Below are positions 18,974 through 27,092 of a stretch of DNA of 64,000 nt, one piece after another. The notes beneath the pieces were generated by a model. It saw only the letters and a program-made list of their open reading frames with translations. It was not told where the DNA came from and did not search any database. A program made the translations under genes and the position numbers. Numbering within the stretch: the stretch's first letter is position 1; each line of letters starts with the position of its first letter. Source of the DNA: Palsa-1248 sp963737835 (lineage in GTDB: Bacteria > Gemmatimonadota > Gemmatimonadetes > Gemmatimonadales > Gemmatimonadaceae); assembly GCA_963737835.1 (NCBI GenBank), contig CAVTUH010000003.1, forward strand, positions 62,001 to 126,000, written 5' to 3'.

Positions 18974-19822
18974 TCAGGGCAGGCCAGCGCCTGGCACGGC
19001 GACGCGCGTCACCTCAATGCGGCCGGCCCGCTGGGCGCGGGTGCGCTCAGGGATGTATTCGCGCGCGGTTCCGATATAGAGGTCCCGACGATCCGAGCCC
19101 CCCAGGATACACGAGAAGGCGTCGCGGCCTGGCAACGGAATTCGGTCGGTGACCCGTCCGCCGTCCACCACGCGGATCAGTTCCTGGACACCGGGTGAGG
19201 CGACCCAGACGCCTCCGTCCTCATCCAAGCACAAACCATCGGGCGCAGTTGTCGCGAACCGGGCGAATTCCCGACGACCGGTCAGGGAGCCGTCTGCATC
19301 GATATCGAAGGCTGTGAGCGCGTGACCGAACGTCTCGCTGATGATCAGTGTCTTGCCATCCGGCGTGATGACGGCGCCGTTGGGGAAGAACAGATCCGAT
19401 GCGGCGACCACGACCTCGCCCCCGGGCTGGACGCAGTAGAGCAGCGTAGGGCAGGGTGGCTCGCCCGCGTTGAGGTCGCACCCGAAGGTGCCAATGTAGG
19501 CGCGTCCCGCCGTATCGACCACCATGTCATTGATCACGTGGCGGCACACGGAACTCAAGTCAGCGATTGTCCGTGCGCCATCGTCCGTCAGCGCGAGCAA
19601 GCGCCGGTCGAACATGGAAACGACGTACATAGTGCCGTCTGGACTCCAGCCAAGGCCCGACGGCTGTGTCTCAAGATCCAGCACCCGCGTCGAATGATAG
19701 CGGTCGTCCAACCGCCAAACCACGCAATCGTGCATGTCGGAGAAAAAGAGGGCGCCGTCGTGCCACCGCAGTCCCTCGGGAAACACGAGTCCATCGAGCA
19801 CGGTATCGGGCGCAGCGATCAT
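18974..19822 (-). CDS. SMP-30/gluconolactonase-like protein
   Basis: 282 residues from ATG 19822; in-frame ATGs at 19876 and 19933 would add a disordered leader. The beta-propeller pattern is clear: FPEGLRWHDGALFFSDMHDCVVWRLD, GLGWSPDGTMYVVSMFDRRLLAL, INDMVVDTAGRAYIGTFG, FPNGAVITPDGKTLIISETFG and APDGLCLDEDGGVWVA. The Glu in FPEG, the Asn in INDM and the Asp in PDG match the divalent-metal site of lactonases. The natural lactone is unknown. Confidence 0.88.
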   Translation of the reverse strand: MIAAPDTVLDGLVFPEGLRWHDGALFFSDMHDCVVWRLDDRYHSTRVLDLETQPSGLGWSPDGTMYVVSMFDRRLLALTDDGARTIADLSSVCRHVINDMVVDTAGRAYIGTFGCDLNAGEPPCPTLLYCVQPGGEVVVAASDLFFPNGAVITPDGKTLIISETFGHALTAFDIDADGSLTGRREFARFATTAPDGLCLDEDGGVWVASPGVQELIRVVDGGRVTDRIPLPGRDAFSCILGGSDRRDLYIGTAREYIPERTRAQRAGRIEVTRVAVPGAGLP

Positions 19823-19981
19823 GAACGTACTCTCCGCATCACTCGGGGGATTGTTCGTGGGAACGGGCGGAGCCATCGCCGGACCCGCCCGCGTGTCGCG
19901 ATGAATCTGAGGCGCGAGGCGACCCCGGTCCACCTGCTCGGCCAGACCGCGGCACGCCCGAAGACGATCCGGGCGCGTACC

Positions 19982-19998
19982 CCTAGGTCGACTACAGT
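19982..19998 (+). promoter_or_regulatory. Shared upstream motif, copy 1 (DUF1622 gene)
   Basis: CCTAGGTCGACTACAGT, identical over 17 bases to the copy at 21576. It begins 47 nt before the GTG at 20029. A CGTAT sequence lies at 20013, 16 nt before the start codon, in the position of a possible -10 element. Confidence 0.6.
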
Positions 19999-20028
19999 CG
20001 GTCGCGGCAGTTCGTATGGTTCGGTGAT

Positions 20029-20367
20029 GTGCGGGCCGTCTTCGACCACATCGCCGGAAGCATCGCGCTCGGCCTCGACGCCGCGGGGACTCTACTCATT
20101 GCCATCGGCGCAATCAAAGCGCTGATGCTCTCGCTTGGACCGGTCGTTACGCGACGCCAAGTACCTGGCGCTCGCAAGGCCGCCCGGATTGAATTTGGCG
20201 TGTGGCTCCTCCTCGGTCTCGAGTTTCAACTCGGGGCTGACGTTGTGAGCACTGGGATCAGCCCGACTTGGCCGGCGATTGGCCAACTCGGCGCCATCGC
20301 CGTCATTCGGACATTCCTGAATTACTTCCTCGAGCGCGACATCGGTTTGGCAGGGGACCCGTCATAA
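20029..20367 (+). CDS. DUF1622 family membrane protein
   Basis: 112 residues and three membrane segments: SIALGLDAAGTLLIAIGAIKALML, then after VVTRRQVPGARKAARIEFGVWLLLGLEFQLGADVV, then IGQLGAIAVIRTFLNYFLERDI. The RxEFGxWLxLGLEFQLGADV pattern is typical of DUF1622, small inner-membrane proteins of unknown role. The start is GTG 47 nt after the shared motif. Confidence 0.88.
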   Translation: MRAVFDHIAGSIALGLDAAGTLLIAIGAIKALMLSLGPVVTRRQVPGARKAARIEFGVWLLLGLEFQLGADVVSTGISPTWPAIGQLGAIAVIRTFLNYFLERDIGLAGDPS

Positions 20368-20475
20368 GCCACTCTGGTCATGGCTCCCGGCCCTGGCACA
20401 CGCCTGCGGTAGGCGGGCCGAGCTCATGCGGGGCGAGTAGGGCTCCCGCCCAACGGCGGAGCACGGCATTCCAGA

Positions 20476-20490
20476 CCTAGGTCTACTGAT
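20476..20490 (+). promoter_or_regulatory. Shared upstream motif, copy 2 (SBF-like transporter)
   Basis: CCTAGGTCTACTGAT, followed 32 nt after its start by CGTACCAT, the same spacing as CGTAT in copies 1 and 3 (31-32 nt). The next ATG is at 20567, 91 nt away, longer than at most other copies. Confidence 0.5.
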
Positions 20491-20566
20491 TCGCGGTCCG
20501 GACTGATCGTACCATAGCGGTACGCGTCTGTTTTGCACGGGTCGTCCTCGACGCCGCGGAGGCGCG

Positions 20567-21469
20567 ATGACCGCTGTAGCTATCGTTCTGCTCGTCGTGA
20601 AGTTGAGCATCGCGCTCAACGTATTTGCGCTCGGACTGGCAGCAACGCCGTCTGATGCCATCTATCTGTTCCGTCGACCTCGAGAGCTCGGCCGTGCGTT
20701 GTTGTCCATGAACGTGATCATGCCAGTTGCAGCGTATGCACTCGCCAGGGGATTTGATCTCGACCCGGCCGTCAAAATCGCTCTCGTTGCGTTGGCGATT
20801 TCGCCGGTCCCTCCCTTCTTCCCGAAGAAAGCGATGAAAGCGCAAGGCCACGAGAACTACGCCGTCGGGATACTCGTGGCCAGCGCCGCATTGGCGATTG
20901 TGCTCGTGCCCATTGCCCTGGGCGTCTTTGAGCGCCTGCGCGGTTCGCCTCTCCATGTACCAGTCACGCAGATCGTCGGGTTGATGTTCCTGACTGTGCT
21001 GCTTCCTCTATTTGCCGGCATTGGTGTGCACGTCCTGTCGCCGTCATTTGCCGATCGTGCGGCCAAACCGGTTGGCACCTTTGCCTTGGTACTCCTGATC
21101 GTGAGCGCGCTGCCAGTGATCGCTAAAATCGCTACCAACATTCCGCCGTTGATTGGCAACGGAACTCTTCTCGCCATGGCCATCTTCGCGTTCGTTGGCA
21201 TTGTCGCCGGCCACGCGCTCGGCGGCCCTGACCCCGACAACCGCCACACCCTCGCCCTCGCGACGGCGAGCCGCCATCCGGCGATTGCCATCGCGATTGC
21301 CCACGCGAACTTTCCGGGGCAGCCGTTGACGGCGCCGGCGATCGTGCTGTACCTCCTGGCCAGTGGGGTCTTCGCACTCATCTACAATCGTCTCGAGAGC
21401 TCGCCTCGACACTCGGCCGCAAAACCGCCAATGTCTGGCGGCTCGTCGGCGGCCCCCGTGCGGCGTTAG
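20567..21469 (+). CDS. Bile-acid:sodium-symporter-like (SBF/BASS) transporter
   Basis: 300 residues with about nine hydrophobic helices. ALVALAISPVPPFFPKKAMKAQG resembles the discontinuous-helix region of SBF-type secondary transporters, and HTLALATASRHPAIAIAIA the second such region. The solute is unknown; BASS members carry organic acids with Na+. A distant relative of similar length lies at 41231-42127. GGAGG lies just before the ATG. Confidence 0.75.
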   Translation: MTAVAIVLLVVKLSIALNVFALGLAATPSDAIYLFRRPRELGRALLSMNVIMPVAAYALARGFDLDPAVKIALVALAISPVPPFFPKKAMKAQGHENYAVGILVASAALAIVLVPIALGVFERLRGSPLHVPVTQIVGLMFLTVLLPLFAGIGVHVLSPSFADRAAKPVGTFALVLLIVSALPVIAKIATNIPPLIGNGTLLAMAIFAFVGIVAGHALGGPDPDNRHTLALATASRHPAIAIAIAHANFPGQPLTAPAIVLYLLASGVFALIYNRLESSPRHSAAKPPMSGGSSAAPVRR

Positions 21470-21575
21470 GTCATCCACGAGGGCGACTGGACTGCCCGCG
21501 TCTCACAGGCTACGCAGGTGAGTCAGCCGGCGAGCCATGGTGCCGCGGGCGTATCGCTGAAAGGTTCCCTATAGT

Positions 21576-21592
21576 CCTAGGTCGACTACAGT
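21576..21592 (+). promoter_or_regulatory. Shared upstream motif, copy 3 (DUF202 gene)
   Basis: CCTAGGTCGACTACAGT begins 46 nt before the GTG at 21622. CGTAT at 21608 is 32 nt after the motif start. TAGTC and GACTA flank the core as a short inverted repeat. Confidence 0.6.
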
Positions 21593-21621
21593 GGTGCGCG
21601 GCTCACCCGTATCCTGGGCGC

Positions 21622-22008
21622 GTGAGCACGCCGCGGTTGTCAGAGCACCTGGCCAACGAGCGCACGTATCTGGCCTATGTGCGCACCAGCATTGCGTTGA
21701 TCACCTTCGGCATCACGATCAACCGGTTCAGTCTGTTCTTGATCGAGACTCGGCCGGGCCGGCCGTACGAAGGGCCGGTGCCACCGGTCCCCGCGCCGCG
21801 CGTGCTCCTGGGAGATACCGAGCATCTCGGGATGGGCATGGTCATTGGCGGTCTTGTGCTCTTGGTCTGGTCGGCCATCAGGTACTCGAGGATCAGGGTG
21901 CAGATCCAGCGCGACACCTTTACGTCTGATGCGATCACGATTTGGTTCGTGACGGGTGGCGTCCTCCTGCTCGGCGCTTGGGCGGTACTGTGGCTATTTC
22001 AGCGATAG
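21622..22008 (+). CDS. DUF202 (YidH-like) membrane protein
   Basis: 128 residues. The start LSEHLANERTYLAYVRTSIALITFGITINRF is the family signature (LAxERTxLAxxRTxLAL). Three membrane helices follow: about 24-41, 74-90 and 110-126. The function is unknown. The start is GTG; the 47-residue loop contains a Pro-rich stretch. Confidence 0.9.
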   Translation: MSTPRLSEHLANERTYLAYVRTSIALITFGITINRFSLFLIETRPGRPYEGPVPPVPAPRVLLGDTEHLGMGMVIGGLVLLVWSAIRYSRIRVQIQRDTFTSDAITIWFVTGGVLLLGAWAVLWLFQR

Positions 22009-22019
22009 GCGTTGGCCCC

Positions 22020-22691
22020 TTATCCCTTCCTCAAGCTTTCGCCGGGCGGGTTGTGCGGCACGACCGACGGCCAGTGTTCTCGGACAGCGAACATCCGGAA
22101 TACGAACGCGCAAAGCGCCGCAATCAGCGTGATCGGAAAGAAGCCAAGGCCCGCCGTCAGAATTGCGAGCGCCGAGTACACTCCGCTCGCTAGCACTGCC
22201 GTCGTGACCAGCTGCTCCGAGGGGATGAGAATCTCGGGCGTGACTCCGGAGAAGAGGTCGATCACCACTCCGCCCGCCGTCGTGGCGGCCACCCCAATGA
22301 CGATGGCGGCGAAGACTCCAAGGTGGTGATCGAGTGCCCTGTGCGCCCCCAGGATCGCAAACCAGGGAAGCGTGAAGGACTTGAAGAACGCCAGCGTTCT
22401 CCTGCGGAACTGCGTCTCTTTCGAAGCGGCATAACGATAAATGGCCAGGCCAAGCAAGCCCATTAAGAGGCACACGACCAGATACATCGGGTCCTTGAGC
22501 GGCCCAGGGACCTCCCCGAGCAGGACGTCGCGCGTCACGCCGCCGCCGATACCGGCCATGAAGGCCATAATGAGAAGCCCCGAGAAAGTGTAGCCGCGAT
22601 TGTGTCCGGGCTCGCGCGCAACGAGCACGCCATTCAAGGCGTTGATGCCGGCGGAGAACAAGTCGACGTTGGGAAAGCTCGGCGGGTTCAT
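22020..22691 (-). CDS. Trimeric intracellular cation channel (TRIC) family protein
   Basis: 223 residues and about seven membrane helices. The first repeat has GIGGGVTRDVLLGEVP with KDPMYLVV, and the second has TTAGGVVIDLFSGVTPEI, the paired GG motifs of TRIC/YadS proteins. Bacterial TRICs conduct K+ or Na+. The ATG overlaps the stop of the upstream DUF2490-like gene by 4 nt (ATGA), so it is read from the same promoter at about 23394. Confidence 0.9.
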   Translation of the reverse strand: MNPPSFPNVDLFSAGINALNGVLVAREPGHNRGYTFSGLLIMAFMAGIGGGVTRDVLLGEVPGPLKDPMYLVVCLLMGLLGLAIYRYAASKETQFRRRTLAFFKSFTLPWFAILGAHRALDHHLGVFAAIVIGVAATTAGGVVIDLFSGVTPEILIPSEQLVTTAVLASGVYSALAILTAGLGFFPITLIAALCAFVFRMFAVREHWPSVVPHNPPGESLRKG

Positions 22692-23347
22692 TTCGCGTTT
22701 CCCCCGGTGTACAGCCTCACGGTTAGCTCAATTGCATTGACATTGTTGAGGCTTCCGCTGCGGTCATTCTGGTGCACGTACGCACCGTCGAGCGTGAGGC
22801 TGTGCGTGAGTTCCAATACGGCACCGATCTGGGGCTGGATCTTGGTGATCGCCTCCTTGTTGAACTCGTAGTAGATCTCCACCTCGACATACGGAGTGAC
22901 CGGGTGATTATGGTCGAAGGCGAGCAGTCGTCCGAGACGCAAGCGGTTGCGGTAGCGAGTCGAGTAGACACCGCCGACCCATCTGAACTCGAAGCGGTTG
23001 CGGTCTTCGAGGTGCAGCTCCGGCAGGAGATGGACCCCCAGCGTCCCCTCCGCCATGGCCCGGTCTTCGTTCTCGGAGTGCGCATCAGGCGAGTAGAGGT
23101 AGCTGTATCCGCCGCCGAGTACGAGGTACGACGCGACACGCCAGTCGACATACGTCCCAACCTCGATCTGTCGGTACGACGTGTCCCGGGACTGTGTGAG
23201 ATTAGTAAACGGATTGAGCTGCGTCGCCGGCGCGACGGGGATATAGGCGTCGAACTCGGGCCAGAACTGCCAATTCTGCGCGCGCGCTAGGCTGCCGGTA
23301 CACATGATGAGACACACGATGATTGCAGGGGCGAGCGACCGCCGCAT
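22688..23347 (-). CDS. DUF2490-like outer-membrane beta-barrel
   Basis: 219 residues with a signal peptide (IIVCLIMCTGSLARAQ). The mature part alternates polar and hydrophobic residues and contains DRNRFEFRWVGG...RYRNRLRLG...TPYVEVEIYYEF, the usual DUF2490 core, ending in a barrel-like C-terminus. The ATG at 23347 is chosen over 23389 because it directly precedes the signal peptide and lies 47 nt from the shared motif read on this strand. Confidence 0.75.
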   Translation of the reverse strand: MRRSLAPAIIVCLIMCTGSLARAQNWQFWPEFDAYIPVAPATQLNPFTNLTQSRDTSYRQIEVGTYVDWRVASYLVLGGGYSYLYSPDAHSENEDRAMAEGTLGVHLLPELHLEDRNRFEFRWVGGVYSTRYRNRLRLGRLLAFDHNHPVTPYVEVEIYYEFNKEAITKIQPQIGAVLELTHSLTLDGAYVHQNDRSGSLNNVNAIELTVRLYTGGNAK

Positions 23348-23382
23348 TTGATCAAGTTCGTCGGCGGTCCAGACACGGCACA

Positions 23383-23402
23383 CGTCCACCTAGGTCGAAT
23401 GG
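23383..23402. promoter_or_regulatory. Shared motif, bidirectional copy
   Basis: The ACCTAGGT centre (23388-23395) is palindromic, so the motif can be read on both strands. On the minus strand it starts at 23394, exactly 47 nt before the ATG at 23347. On the plus strand CCTAGGTCGAATGG starts at 23389, 87 nt before the ATG at 23476. Confidence 0.5.
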
Positions 23403-23475
23403 CCGCGAAACTCGCGCGACGATTCCCCGTTGCTCGCAAACAGCACCGCCCGTATGTTGCCGCGAGGCGAAATGG

Positions 23476-23958
23476 ATGTACTCGCTTGGTCTCGCGGAGA
23501 TGGTGGTGTTTGAGATTCGCGTTGTAACGCCGGCGGTCACGAGCGCGCAGGGCTGGTTGCATGCCGGCGGCATGTTGAGAGTGGGCCCCGCGTCACTTCC
23601 GTTCATTGTCGACCTCACGGCGTGGCGCGTTGCGGACTACGAGCGGCAATGGCGGCAGGCGATTGATCGGGCGGCGCGCGGCGCGTCGACGACAGCCCTT
23701 GTCACCGGTTATGCCGGGCCCGGCAATCAACCCCACTCAATGTGGGCCCTGTGGCGCGATGGCGATTTCGTGTACGTGCAACCGCACATCGTCGTGCCGG
23801 ACGACCGCGATGCCCCTTTTGATCCGGCCACCCCGGAGGCACACGTCGGTGCGAGACTTGGCCCGGAGCATGGGCTCCCGATCGCCGAATGGCGGGTCGA
23901 GCTCGTGCATCTCATCGCCGCGGCATTCTGCCCCCGCTGGCCTCAGCTCCCCCACTGA
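23476..23958 (+). CDS. Putative CdiI-like immunity-family protein
   Basis: 160 residues with no signal or membrane segment. The pattern DYERQWRQAIDRAARGASTTALVTGY, MWALWRDGDFVYVQPHIV, then FDPATPEAHVG and LPIAEWRVELVHLIAAAF, resembles the orphan proteins annotated as contact-dependent growth inhibition immunity proteins. That is recognition by pattern only. No CdiA or CdiB gene is present. ATG 23500 is an alternative start. Confidence 0.45.
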   Translation: MYSLGLAEMVVFEIRVVTPAVTSAQGWLHAGGMLRVGPASLPFIVDLTAWRVADYERQWRQAIDRAARGASTTALVTGYAGPGNQPHSMWALWRDGDFVYVQPHIVVPDDRDAPFDPATPEAHVGARLGPEHGLPIAEWRVELVHLIAAAFCPRWPQLPH

Positions 23959-24025
23959 CCTAAGGTGCACTAGCTCAGAGCTCCACGCATTCTCAACCAT
24001 GGTGGATCCCCACCCGGAGCACACC

Positions 24026-25585
24026 ATGGCAAGAGGCAAAAACGGCGAGGCGAAGCCCAACATCCTCGTCATCTGGGGTGACGATATCGGCATCTCGAAC
24101 CTGAGCTGCTACAGCGACGGGTTGATGGGGTACCGGACGCCGAACATCGATCGGCTCGCCAAAGAGGGGATGCGGTTCACCGACTCGTACGGCGAACAGA
24201 GCTGCACCGCAGGACGTTCGTCATTCATCACCGGCCAGTGCGGTTTTCGTACGGGGCTGTCGAAGGTTGGTATGCCGGCCGCGCCGGTGGGGCTCCAGGC
24301 GGAGGACCCGACGATCGCGGAGCTGCTCAAGAACCAAGGCTACGCCACCGGACAGTTCGGCAAGAATCACCTCGGGGACCTGAACCAATACCTGCCGACG
24401 GTCCACGGCTTCGATGAGTTCTACGGCAACCTCTACCACCTGAACGCCGAAGAGGAGCCGGAGCTGCCGGACTGGCCACCCGCGAAAGACTTCCCGCACT
24501 TCAAGGAACGGTTTGGCCCCCGCGGCGTCCTCCACTGCCATGCGACGGATAGGGATGATCCGACCGAGCAGCCTCGCTGGGGCCGCGTCGGCAAGCAGAA
24601 GATCGAGGACACCGGGCCACTCACGAAGAAGCGGATGGAGACGTGCGACGATGACTTCGTCGCGTCGGCCAGGGCCTTCATCAAGAAACAGCATGTCGCG
24701 GGCAGGCCATGGTTCGTCTGGCTCAACACCACGCACATGCACTTTCGAACGCATCCCAAGCCAACCAGCGTCGGACAGGCTGGTCGCTGGCAGTCACCGT
24801 ACCACGACACGATGATCGATCACGACAAGCACGTCGGGTCGATGCTGGAATTGCTCGATGAGCTCGGGATCGCCGACAACACGATCGTCATGTACAGCAC
24901 CGACAATGGGCCGCACATCAACTCGTGGCCCGACGCCGGCATGACGCCGTTCCGCAACGAGAAGAACTCGAACTGGGAAGGTGCGTATCGGGTGCCGCTG
25001 TTGCTGCGATGGCCGGGACACATCCCTGCCGGCGCGGTGTCAAACGAGATCGTGCAGCACAACGACTGGTTGCCGACGTTCCTGGCGGCGGCGGGCGAGC
25101 CTGAGATCAAGGACAAGCTCAAGAAGGGCTACGCCGCCGCTGGCAAGACGTTCAAAGTCCACCTCGACGGTTACAACATCCTCCCGTACCTGACGGGCCA
25201 CGCCCCGAAGAGTGAGCGCCCGGGCTTCATCTACTTCAACGACAATGGGGATCTCGTTGGTGTGCGGTACGACAACTGGAAGGTCGTGTTCCTGGAGCAG
25301 CGGGCGCCCGGCACGCTACGGGTCTGGTCGGAGCCGTTTGTCGCGCTTCGAGTGCCGAAGCTGTTCAACTTGCGCACCGACCCGTTCGAGCGGGCCGACA
25401 TTACGTCCAACACGTATTACGACTGGTTGATAAATCGCGCCTACATGGTAATAGCTGCCTCGTCAGTCGTCGGGGAGTTCCTCGCGACGTTCAAAGAGTT
25501 TCCGCCCCGGCAGAAAGCCGCGAGTTTCACGATCGACGACGCGATGGAGAGGATGGAAGCCGTCGAGAGCGGGTCGCAACACTGA
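24026..25585 (+). CDS. Arylsulfatase (type I, formylglycine-dependent)
   Basis: 519 residues. Metal ligands are in VIWGDDIG (Asp19, Asp20). The sulfatase signature is CTAGRSSFITG, with Cys60 to be converted to formylglycine. Later motifs are GKNHLGD, MYSTDNGPH and NWEGAYRVPLLLRWPG. There is no signal peptide, so it is probably cytoplasmic or exported by another route. A matching formylglycine-generating enzyme lies at 27093. DUF2252 starts on its stop codon (TGATG), forming an operon. An in-frame ATG at 23999 would add nine residues. A degenerate shared motif lies near 23959. Confidence 0.93.
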   Translation: MARGKNGEAKPNILVIWGDDIGISNLSCYSDGLMGYRTPNIDRLAKEGMRFTDSYGEQSCTAGRSSFITGQCGFRTGLSKVGMPAAPVGLQAEDPTIAELLKNQGYATGQFGKNHLGDLNQYLPTVHGFDEFYGNLYHLNAEEEPELPDWPPAKDFPHFKERFGPRGVLHCHATDRDDPTEQPRWGRVGKQKIEDTGPLTKKRMETCDDDFVASARAFIKKQHVAGRPWFVWLNTTHMHFRTHPKPTSVGQAGRWQSPYHDTMIDHDKHVGSMLELLDELGIADNTIVMYSTDNGPHINSWPDAGMTPFRNEKNSNWEGAYRVPLLLRWPGHIPAGAVSNEIVQHNDWLPTFLAAAGEPEIKDKLKKGYAAAGKTFKVHLDGYNILPYLTGHAPKSERPGFIYFNDNGDLVGVRYDNWKVVFLEQRAPGTLRVWSEPFVALRVPKLFNLRTDPFERADITSNTYYDWLINRAYMVIAASSVVGEFLATFKEFPPRQKAASFTIDDAMERMEAVESGSQH

Positions 25586-26928
25586 TGACCCGAGCCGAAC
25601 GTCGCGCACAGGGGAAGGCCCTACGCATCCAGGTGCCCCGGAGCATCCACGGCACCTGGCAGCCGGCGCCGCAGCGGCCGGATCCGATCGCCGTATTGAA
25701 GGCGAGCGATCGGGGCCGGCTCACAACGCTCCTGCCGATTCGCTATGGCCGGATGCTGGCGTCGCCTTTCGCGTTCCTGAGAGGCGCCGCAGCGGTGATG
25801 GCATCCGACCTGGGCGCCACGCCGCGGATGGGGCTCCATGTGCAAGCATGCGGCGATGCCCACATCGGCAACTTCGGGGGCTTCGCGACGCCGGAGCGGC
25901 GCTTGGTATTCGATATCAACGATTTCGACGAGACGCTGCCCGCACCGTGGGAATGGGATGTCAAGCGGCTCGCCGCGAGCGTCGTGGTGGCGTCGCGCAC
26001 CAATGGACTGCCACGCGCCGCACAGCGGGCGGCGGCCTTCGCCGCCGTGCGAGGCTATCGGACCCATATGGCCGCACTCGCTCGGTTGTCCCACCTCCAA
26101 GCGTTCTACTCCAGCATCGAAGTCAGATCGCTCGTGCGGAGATTCGGCCCCGGGATCGACCGTCGCGGCCGGAAGCAGTTGAAGAAAGCAGCGGTCGGGG
26201 ATGATCTCGAGGTAGGCAAGCTGGTCGCGATCGATCAGGATCGGCCGCTCATTCGTGACGCGCCGCCCCTGGTCTATCATCCGAGCGCACTGGCCGAGCA
26301 CCGGCTGGAAAAGCTCCTACATTCGGCAATCCGCCGGTACGTCGAGACGTTGCCGCACGAACGGGCCGAGCTCGTGTCCCAGTATCAGGTGGACGACCTG
26401 GCGATGAAAGTCGTCGGCGTCGGAAGCGTCGGCACGCGGTGCGCCGTCTTGCTCTTGTCTGCCGGCGCTGACGACCTCTTGATCCTGCAGGTGAAGGAAG
26501 CACGAGCGTCCGTCCTCGAGCCGTTCGCGGGCGCGAGCCGCTTCGCCAATCACGGCGAACGGGTCGTCGTCGGCCAGCATCTGATGCAGTCGGCCAGCGA
26601 CATCTTCGTTGGCTGGACGAGTGGTCCCTTTGGGCGCGACTACTATATCCGCCAGCTCCGCGATGGCAAGATCAAAGCGACCATCGACCGCTTTGGGGCC
26701 ACGCGCATGATCGACTACGCCGGTGCCTGCGGAACGGCGCTCGCCGGCGGTCACGGTCGTTCCGGTGATGCCCCGCAGATCGCCGGGTACATGGGTACGA
26801 GCGACCTGTTCGACACGAGCATCGTTCGATTTGCCGAGCGCTACGCTGACCAGACCGAAAAAGACTACGCGCTGCTGCGCGCCGCCGTGAAGCGCGGACG
26901 ACTGCCGGCCGATACGGCTAGACGTTAG
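25585..26928 (+). CDS. DUF2252 family protein (kinase-like fold)
   Basis: 447 residues. Typical DUF2252 segments: RMLASPFAFLRGAAAVMASDL, GDAHIGNFGGFATPERRLVFDINDFDETLPAPWEWDVKRLAAS (resembling a phosphotransferase catalytic loop, with GDAHIGNF and DINDFDE) and VGVGSVGTRCAVLLL. The biochemical role is unproven. It is coupled to the sulfatase by a 1-nt overlap. Its last codons and TAG stop lie inside a heptamer repeat, so the C-terminus TARR is repeat-derived. Confidence 0.9.
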   Translation: MTRAERRAQGKALRIQVPRSIHGTWQPAPQRPDPIAVLKASDRGRLTTLLPIRYGRMLASPFAFLRGAAAVMASDLGATPRMGLHVQACGDAHIGNFGGFATPERRLVFDINDFDETLPAPWEWDVKRLAASVVVASRTNGLPRAAQRAAAFAAVRGYRTHMAALARLSHLQAFYSSIEVRSLVRRFGPGIDRRGRKQLKKAAVGDDLEVGKLVAIDQDRPLIRDAPPLVYHPSALAEHRLEKLLHSAIRRYVETLPHERAELVSQYQVDDLAMKVVGVGSVGTRCAVLLLSAGADDLLILQVKEARASVLEPFAGASRFANHGERVVVGQHLMQSASDIFVGWTSGPFGRDYYIRQLRDGKIKATIDRFGATRMIDYAGACGTALAGGHGRSGDAPQIAGYMGTSDLFDTSIVRFAERYADQTEKDYALLRAAVKRGRLPADTARR

Positions 26929-27045
26929 ACGTTCGACGTTGGACGTTAGAAAACAAAAACGAGGGCCAGCTCCGATGCGCATAGCTGGCCCTCGAGCGTT
27001 GTCTTCCAATGTCCAACGTCTAACCTCCAACGTCCAGCATCTAGG
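26919..27045. repeat. Heptamer-armed hairpin element B
   Basis: The left arm has TAGACGT, TAGACGT, TCGACGT and TGGACGT units (26919-26950) and the right arm complementary ACGTCTA/ACGTCCA units (about 27010-27040). Between them is a perfect 12-bp stem, CGAGGGCCAGCT / AGCTGGCCCTCG (26960-26971 with 26983-26994). The GGCCAG...CTGGCC core matches elements A and C. The left arm overlaps the end of the DUF2252 gene. Confidence 0.75.
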
Positions 27046-27047
27046 GA

Positions 27048-27062
27048 CCAAGGTCCAATAGG
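27048..27062 (+). promoter_or_regulatory. Shared upstream motif, FGE copy
   Basis: CCAAGGTCCAATAGG begins 45 nt before the ATG at 27093, immediately after heptamer element B. It implies that the FGE gene has its own promoter although it is co-directional with the sulfatase operon. Confidence 0.5.
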
Positions 27063-27092
27063 CGCCCGAGGTTGCTGCGGCCAGGGTTGGAT

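Noticed and set aside
19982..21592. Resemblance of CTAGGT to the spacer of a common laboratory promoter series
   Set aside because: Only six to eight bases match, and the -35 and -10 boxes are not present; chance similarity.
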